Below, piece by piece: positions 59,091 through 64,000 of a DNA stretch of 64,000 nucleotides. The position numbers were made by a program, and so were the translations under genes. Below the pieces are notes generated by a model. It had not been told where the DNA came from. It ran no database searches and was given only the letters and a program-made list of their open reading frames with translations. The stretch is from Cohnella kolymensis (GTDB lineage Bacteria; Bacillota; Bacilli; Paenibacillales; Paenibacillaceae), in assembly GCF_000829465.1 (NCBI RefSeq), contig NZ_JXAL01000006.1:62001-126000 (forward strand), read 5' to 3'. Numbering within the stretch: the stretch's first letter is position 1; the number at the start of each line of letters is the position of its first letter.

Positions 59091-59106
59091 GTGCACGGAG
59101 TATAAT
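59077..59106 (+). promoter_or_regulatory. Sigma-A promoter of tagO
   Basis: TTGTTG, 18-bp spacer, TATAAT, 33 bp before the gene. Confidence 0.6.
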
Positions 59107-59138
59107 TCATTCCGTCATACAAAAAGGGGAGTTGTGAA

Positions 59139-60284
59139 GTGGCTACTGGCTGGATGCTTGGAATAGGATTGTCGGGATTCATAGCGGCAATAGCGCTTGC
59201 GCTTATTTTGACGCCGTTAGTGAAGAAGATGGCCGTCCGATTCGGTGTCGTTGACGTGCCAAACCAACGCAAAGTTCATACCCGGATCATGCCTCGCCTC
59301 GGCGGAGTGGCAATTTACGCTTCATTCACAATCGGACTCTTATTGATCTTGCCATGGCTGCCGGACGGCATGCTTAGCGCGTATGATCGCAATCTGATAA
59401 GCGCACTTCTTACCGGAGGAACGCTGATCGTATTGCTTGGTGCTCTGGACGACAAGTTCGACTTGCCCGCCAAGCTGAAATTACTCGTGCAAATTGCCGC
59501 GGCGTGTATCGTCGTGTTCGGCTTTGATGTGAAGATCAATCTGCTCAATATCCCTTTCGGTTCCGCTATGCAGCCGTTGGGTGAATGGCTCAGTATTCCT
59601 CTGACGATTTTCTGGATCGTCGGTGTAACCAACGCAATTAACTTGATAGACGGTCTGGATGGATTGGCCGCCGGGGTTTCCGGCATCGCCATCGGAACCA
59701 TTCTCGTAATGGCTATTCTGATGGGCAACGAGACGGTTATCTTCCTATCTGCGATTCTGCTAGGAAGTATTCTCGGGTTCCTGTTCTTCAACTTTCATCC
59801 TGCGAAAATATTTATGGGAGACTCGGGCTCCTTATTCCTCGGATTCGCCTTGGCGATGTTGTCCATGCTGGGGTTCAAACAGATTACTGTGGTCTCACTC
59901 GTCACTCCGCTGCTGATCATCGGCGTTCCGTTGTCCGACACTTTTTTCGCCATCGTGCGTCGTTGGATTCACAAGAAACCGATCTTCGCACCGGACAAGG
60001 GTCATCTGCACCACTGCCTGCAGCAGCTAGGCTTCAGCCACCGCAAGACCGTGCTTATTATTTACGGCATCGCCGCTTTCTTCGGCACTTGTGCCGTAAT
60101 CCAGTCCACGCTTACGAATTCGGGCTGGGGCAACTGGATTACTTTCATCGTAATCGCCGCACTCGTATTCCTGCTCCAAATCGGCGCTGAGCTCATCGGC
60201 ATCGTGGATCAAACACGCCGTCCGGTGCTGGACTTCCTAGCAAGAATGCGGATGAAAACCGAGACTCAAACTCGCAGTAAATAG
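59139..60284 (+). CDS. tagO: Undecaprenyl-phosphate N-acetylglucosaminyl-1-phosphate transferase
   Basis: 381 aa, GTG start after GGGGAG. MraY/WecA family with about ten helices: DDKFDLPAKLK (Mg2+ site), NAINLIDGLDGLAAG (catalytic Asp), FMGDSGSLFLGF, and the cytoplasmic loop KGHLHHCLQQLGFSHRK. It starts wall-polymer assembly by moving GlcNAc-1-P to undecaprenyl phosphate. Confidence 0.94.
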   Translation: MATGWMLGIGLSGFIAAIALALILTPLVKKMAVRFGVVDVPNQRKVHTRIMPRLGGVAIYASFTIGLLLILPWLPDGMLSAYDRNLISALLTGGTLIVLLGALDDKFDLPAKLKLLVQIAAACIVVFGFDVKINLLNIPFGSAMQPLGEWLSIPLTIFWIVGVTNAINLIDGLDGLAAGVSGIAIGTILVMAILMGNETVIFLSAILLGSILGFLFFNFHPAKIFMGDSGSLFLGFALAMLSMLGFKQITVVSLVTPLLIIGVPLSDTFFAIVRRWIHKKPIFAPDKGHLHHCLQQLGFSHRKTVLIIYGIAAFFGTCAVIQSTLTNSGWGNWITFIVIAALVFLLQIGAELIGIVDQTRRPVLDFLARMRMKTETQTRSK

Positions 60285-60313
60285 TATTCAGCCATTATAT
60301 TAATCTTATAACG

Positions 60314-60351
60314 ATCCCCATTTCTCCTTTTGAGAGAAATGGGGATTTTTT
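60314..60351 (+). terminator. Terminator after tagO
   Basis: 13-base stem ATCCCCATTTCTC / GAGAAATGGGGAT followed by TTTTT. Confidence 0.93.
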
Positions 60352-60473
60352 GCTATGTACGCTCAAATAGGACTTGCGGCATCTAAAAAGCATCTTTCAT
60401 TTTGCCGATAGATTAATCACGTGTGTATTTAACATAGTAAGTCACTGATGTACGACAAAGGAGAGATTCTCAG

Positions 60474-63400
60474 ATGCGTCATATGAAACGGCCGCTGGTG
60501 TGGCTCATGCTGGTTGCATTGATCGGCACCCTGATTCCCGCAGGATTTACACCCAAGGCCAATGCGGCAGGCAATCCGGCAACCTACTTCATCCCCGACA
60601 GTTCGGGCATTCGTAATACTGCGAAATTAGTTCTTGATAATAAAACGTCACCTGACTATTTGACTCGCACTACGGCTTATACAACGAACAATGGAACTCT
60701 AACCATTAACGGTACATACTCCTATGTTTCCAAAGACAGCATGGCTGTTAAGATCGAGCAGCTTAATCTGCAGTCAGATGGCAGTTGGACACCCGACAGT
60801 ACTCACTTTACCACTGGAACGGTAGTGGAAGAGCCGGGTTCCATGAACCGCTTTTCGGCCAGCGGCCTTACTCTGTTCAGTGGGATGAATAGAATTACCT
60901 TCTCAGGCAAGCAGGGCAGCATCAATCGTTCTGATGTTTTCTATGTGCTCTACGACCAAGTTCCATATGTGCAGAGCATGCAAGTTACTAGCGCCTCCGG
61001 TACGATTAACCTAAATGAGGGCACGCAGGCTGTAGTGCCTTCCCAAGACATAACGCTTCAAGGTGTTGCAAAAAATGCGAACAAAGTAACCGTTGGTGTG
61101 AACGGCGGTTCACAAATCATAGCTTCCGTGCTGGAAGATGGAACGTTTTTCTCGCCTTCATTAAAATTACTCGCGGGTCTCAACACCCTGACAATCACCA
61201 TAACCAACGGAACGAATACAGCCAATATTTCACGTCAGTTGTATTATTTCGATCCGAATAACCCGTATACCGACGTTCAATTGGTGCAGACAGGCGGTGG
61301 TACTCATCAGCTGGTGAATGCCATTCCACAACTGACGAATTCAACAGCAACTCCTGAAGGCAAATTAACCGTCCAAATGCTTGTCCCCAGCGACGAATTA
61401 TCACCTGATTTTGGCGATAATGCTAGTTATACTTTAAACGGGGGCGCTAGTACAGTTATTCCTGCTGCAAGTGTGACATCAGAGACGATTATTCCGGGCA
61501 GCGACGGAGTCACACCCAAGTACCGACTTGTTACTTTTACAACACCAAATACTTTTCAGTTTAAAAGTGTCTCTGGAGTTTACGATAAAACTCAAAGTGT
61601 AAGTTTGACGGTGAGTTATACAGATAATACCAAAACCTTTACCTCAACCTTTAACGGAAAATTCATGTACTTGCCGGGCGACACGGTAATCACAAAAATG
61701 CATTACCTGCCTGGCTATGATGGCACTTCCAGTGTGGGTACAGCGTTGAAAGAGCCTCTTAACGGCGCAGAGGTAAGCAGCTCTATTTTTTATATATTGG
61801 TAGAGGCAGACCAATCTATCGGCACTACAACTAATTTATCCGCGGTTTATTTGCCATTAGCCAGTTCCGTAATCGATTTAACTGATGTGACTCCAGCTGG
61901 CACACCTGCTAATCAAAAGGTTTACAAGGTCAAAGATTTCGCTAACGGACAACAGAAGGTACAGTTCAAGCTGGGAACCTCGTCTTCCACGTACAATGCG
62001 GACATTACGTTTGTATCCAAAAGCTACATTTATGTCGAAAACTTATATGATGGTCAAACTTATTCATTTGATTCCAACGTTACGAACACAATCACAATTA
62101 CAGGTCAGTACATCGGATTCCAGAACATTGCGACTGGATCTGCGCAATATTTCATTAACGGAATCGCAGTGACCACACCGGCATTAAGTGTAACAACGAG
62201 CACTCCGACTTTTAATTTGCCTTTAACCGTTGGCGGCACCAGCCCGCTCGTATTCGGGGAGAACCGTATCGTTTTCAAAGGCATTAATCAGAACGGAACG
62301 GGGAACTCACAGGAAATAATCAAAGAAATACGGATTTATATTATCGATACCAATGTGTCGACAATTACGCGTTTCCATCCTACACTTAGCGCGGCTACAC
62401 GTGAACCTTTCGATTCGGCTATTCTGAGTCAGACAAACTATCCGACTTCTAAGATGGCCAAGATCTTTGCTCTTACACCGGAATTCTTGCCGAAGGACGG
62501 CAAATATATTACCAGCGAGACCCAGTATGATCTTGTTCTCCGTGGGGGCGGAGCATCGTTTATGAATTTGAAGCTGGGCTCACAGACGATGCACAGAATG
62601 AATCTCCCGACAACTGCAAATCTACCCACAACTGGAACCTTCGATTTTGACTTTAACGGCGACGGCGATGATGAGACATATACTTACGATTTCGCCGGAG
62701 ATCAGACGGAATTCATCTTCCGTGTGCGTGAAATTTCGTTCGCGGCTCCCGGATCTCATATCTATAATCTAGAGTTGATCAACAGCACAGGTGCCGTATC
62801 CAACCAGAGTTTAGAGATTACACGCGAACTGTCGCCATACCGGATACTTTCGCCTCAACCGACCGTGGGCAATCAAATCGTGGTTAATAAGAACTTCGTA
62901 CGTTTCGATATTGAAGCAGAAGGAGCGACGGAAGTTTTGATCGGCGGGAAGCCGGCTGTGAAACGGGCTGACTTGAACGATCGTTTCGTTTACGATTACG
63001 TTGGTCTTAAGCCCGATAAACTCACCGCCATTAAAATCCAGATCAAAACTGCGGGTAATACGCTGAATGACACCGTGAATGTATTCTACACCGCCTCTGT
63101 ACAAGTAGATTCTCAGTATATGGAGAAATTAGGGCCGAAATATGCGATCTTCAACAAGAAGCTCCAGCTTACTTTTCCAAAAGGCACGGTGCTGAAATCC
63201 GCATACCCGAATTTGAACAGCAGGAGAACAAGCAAGCTTTATAACGACACCATGATTCTCTTCGGTATCGCCGATCCTGTAGACGGCATAGTCGAGAAAA
63301 GAAACGATTACGGCAATATCCTAGGTGTCGATAAAGATGCAAGAACATACCAGGGCTTAGATTCGATCCTGATTCCGGATTACCTGACCTTGCGATTCGG

Positions 63401-64000
63401 CAACAACAGCAACACATTCAACTTCACCCGGATTTCTGAAGTATTCTGGATTAGCGGCGGCGCGGGTGAATTCGGGGAACGAGGCCAAATTGGCTATAAG
63501 CCCGCAACAAACGGTTTGGCTCCATACTCCAATGAAGGCAATTTCACAGAATTTGCAGCTGAGCGGAAGGTTATCCCTTCGAACCGCGGTAAATTAACTC
63601 TAACCTATGACTCCAATGTAGTCGAAGAGGTCGGACATACGGTAACTGTCTTCCGCTACACAGACAAAGGGGTCTGGGAGAACATCGGCGGAGAGGTGAA
63701 CACGAAGAGCCGTACCATCACCGTTCCTTTTGATGATTTTGGTTACTACATGGTTGTTAAACTCAGAAAAAGCTTCAACGATGTAACGAATCACGGGTGG
63801 GCTCGGAATATCTTGAACGGCCTCTATTCCAAAGGAATCATGAAAAGTATCCGCGGAGATGAATTCGGGGCAAATGATTTGACCACACGTGGAGAATTTG
63901 CAACGCTGCTTGTTAAATCCCTGAACATCCCGATCAATTCAGAAGGCGTGCAGACGTTCTTCGATATTTCTCCAGGAACCGCATCGGATACATGGGACTA
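60474..64000 (+). CDS. Large secreted S-layer homology (SLH) domain protein, cut by window end
   Basis: At least 1175 aa with no stop before the window end; ATG after AAGGAGAG. Signal peptide ends ANA. About 1080 residues of beta-rich, Thr/Ser/Asn-rich sequence follow, with repeated Ig-like features. Near the end, FNDVTNHGWARNILNGLYSKGIM (starting F1101) ... TRGEFATLLVKSLNI is a complete SLH motif, and VQTFFDISPGTASDTWDY opens a second. SLH domains bind pyruvylated wall polymer, the expected product of csaB/tagA/tagO just upstream. The missing part probably holds the rest of an SLH triplet. Confidence 0.88.
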   Translation, partial: MRHMKRPLVWLMLVALIGTLIPAGFTPKANAAGNPATYFIPDSSGIRNTAKLVLDNKTSPDYLTRTTAYTTNNGTLTINGTYSYVSKDSMAVKIEQLNLQSDGSWTPDSTHFTTGTVVEEPGSMNRFSASGLTLFSGMNRITFSGKQGSINRSDVFYVLYDQVPYVQSMQVTSASGTINLNEGTQAVVPSQDITLQGVAKNANKVTVGVNGGSQIIASVLEDGTFFSPSLKLLAGLNTLTITITNGTNTANISRQLYYFDPNNPYTDVQLVQTGGGTHQLVNAIPQLTNSTATPEGKLTVQMLVPSDELSPDFGDNASYTLNGGASTVIPAASVTSETIIPGSDGVTPKYRLVTFTTPNTFQFKSVSGVYDKTQSVSLTVSYTDNTKTFTSTFNGKFMYLPGDTVITKMHYLPGYDGTSSVGTALKEPLNGAEVSSSIFYILVEADQSIGTTTNLSAVYLPLASSVIDLTDVTPAGTPANQKVYKVKDFANGQQKVQFKLGTSSSTYNADITFVSKSYIYVENLYDGQTYSFDSNVTNTITITGQYIGFQNIATGSAQYFINGIAVTTPALSVTTSTPTFNLPLTVGGTSPLVFGENRIVFKGINQNGTGNSQEIIKEIRIYIIDTNVSTITRFHPTLSAATREPFDSAILSQTNYPTSKMAKIFALTPEFLPKDGKYITSETQYDLVLRGGGASFMNLKLGSQTMHRMNLPTTANLPTTGTFDFDFNGDGDDETYTYDFAGDQTEFIFRVREISFAAPGSHIYNLELINSTGAVSNQSLEITRELSPYRILSPQPTVGNQIVVNKNFVRFDIEAEGATEVLIGGKPAVKRADLNDRFVYDYVGLKPDKLTAIKIQIKTAGNTLNDTVNVFYTASVQVDSQYMEKLGPKYAIFNKKLQLTFPKGTVLKSAYPNLNSRRTSKLYNDTMILFGIADPVDGIVEKRNDYGNILGVDKDARTYQGLDSILIPDYLTLRFGNNSNTFNFTRISEVFWISGGAGEFGERGQIGYKPATNGLAPYSNEGNFTEFAAERKVIPSNRGKLTLTYDSNVVEEVGHTVTVFRYTDKGVWENIGGEVNTKSRTITVPFDDFGYYMVVKLRKSFNDVTNHGWARNILNGLYSKGIMKSIRGDEFGANDLTTRGEFATLLVKSLNIPINSEGVQTFFDISPGTASDTWD

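Overview
The window comes from a spore-forming, flagellated, GC-moderate Firmicute of the Paenibacillaceae (Paenibacillus-like). The gene order prfA-prmC-spoIIR-ywlC-mntP-ywlE-rpiB-ywlG-glyA ... upp-mnaA-atp operon ... ywzB-murA-spoIID-spoIIQ-spoIIID-mbl-flhO-flhP-fabZ is the one known from Bacillus subtilis. An S-layer/secondary cell wall polymer cluster and a lineage-specific complex I operon are added to it.

Layout: 0-5 kb holds a divergent partial lipoprotein, a membrane-anchored molybdopterin oxidoreductase, a lipoprotein, the GTPase YchF and a copper-amine-oxidase-N-domain protein. 5-13 kb is the prfA-to-glyA block, with a ZTP (pfl) riboswitch in front of rpiB-ywlG-glyA and an RBS-sequestering hairpin in front of mntP. 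13-18.8 kb is an accessory island: repeats, an old-yellow-enzyme reductase, a LacI regulator and a large secreted glycoside hydrolase with a matching operator. 19-28.7 kb holds upp, mnaA and the complete F1Fo ATP synthase operon. 28.7-40 kb holds palindromic repeats, dps and an 11-gene nuo operon lacking nuoEFG. 40-52 kb holds a subtilisin-like protease, ywzB, murA, a degenerate IS1595-type transposase under a LexA-like box, the sporulation genes spoIID, spoIIQ and spoIIID, then mbl and two flagellar hook-basal body genes. 52-64 kb holds a CDP-alcohol transferase, fabZ, a phosphohexomutase and the wall-polymer genes DUF5693-csaB-tagA-tagO, followed by a large SLH-domain protein cut by the window end.

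How the genes work together: mnaA, tagO, tagA and csaB together would make a pyruvylated ManNAc-containing wall polymer, the ligand of SLH domains such as those in the last gene. The atp and nuo operons form one respiratory block. spoIIR, spoIID, spoIIQ and spoIIID are forespore/mother-cell signalling, engulfment and regulatory genes, and sigma-F-like promoter sequences are visible upstream of spoIIR and spoIIQ.

Eight genes (prmC, spoIIR, glyA, the glycoside hydrolase, atpI, atpH, atpD, nuoN) carry a single frameshift each. Seven are consistent with loss of exactly one base, and several hit essential genes (the atpD break lies inside the Walker A motif). I read these as probable consensus-sequence indel errors rather than real pseudogenes, and I annotate each as one gene. 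The most interesting leads are the catalytically degenerate IS1595-like transposase with a LexA-type operator beside a direct-repeat cluster, the mntP leader hairpin, the dispersed TGTAAG...CTTACAG palindromes, and the LacI/glucanase pair.
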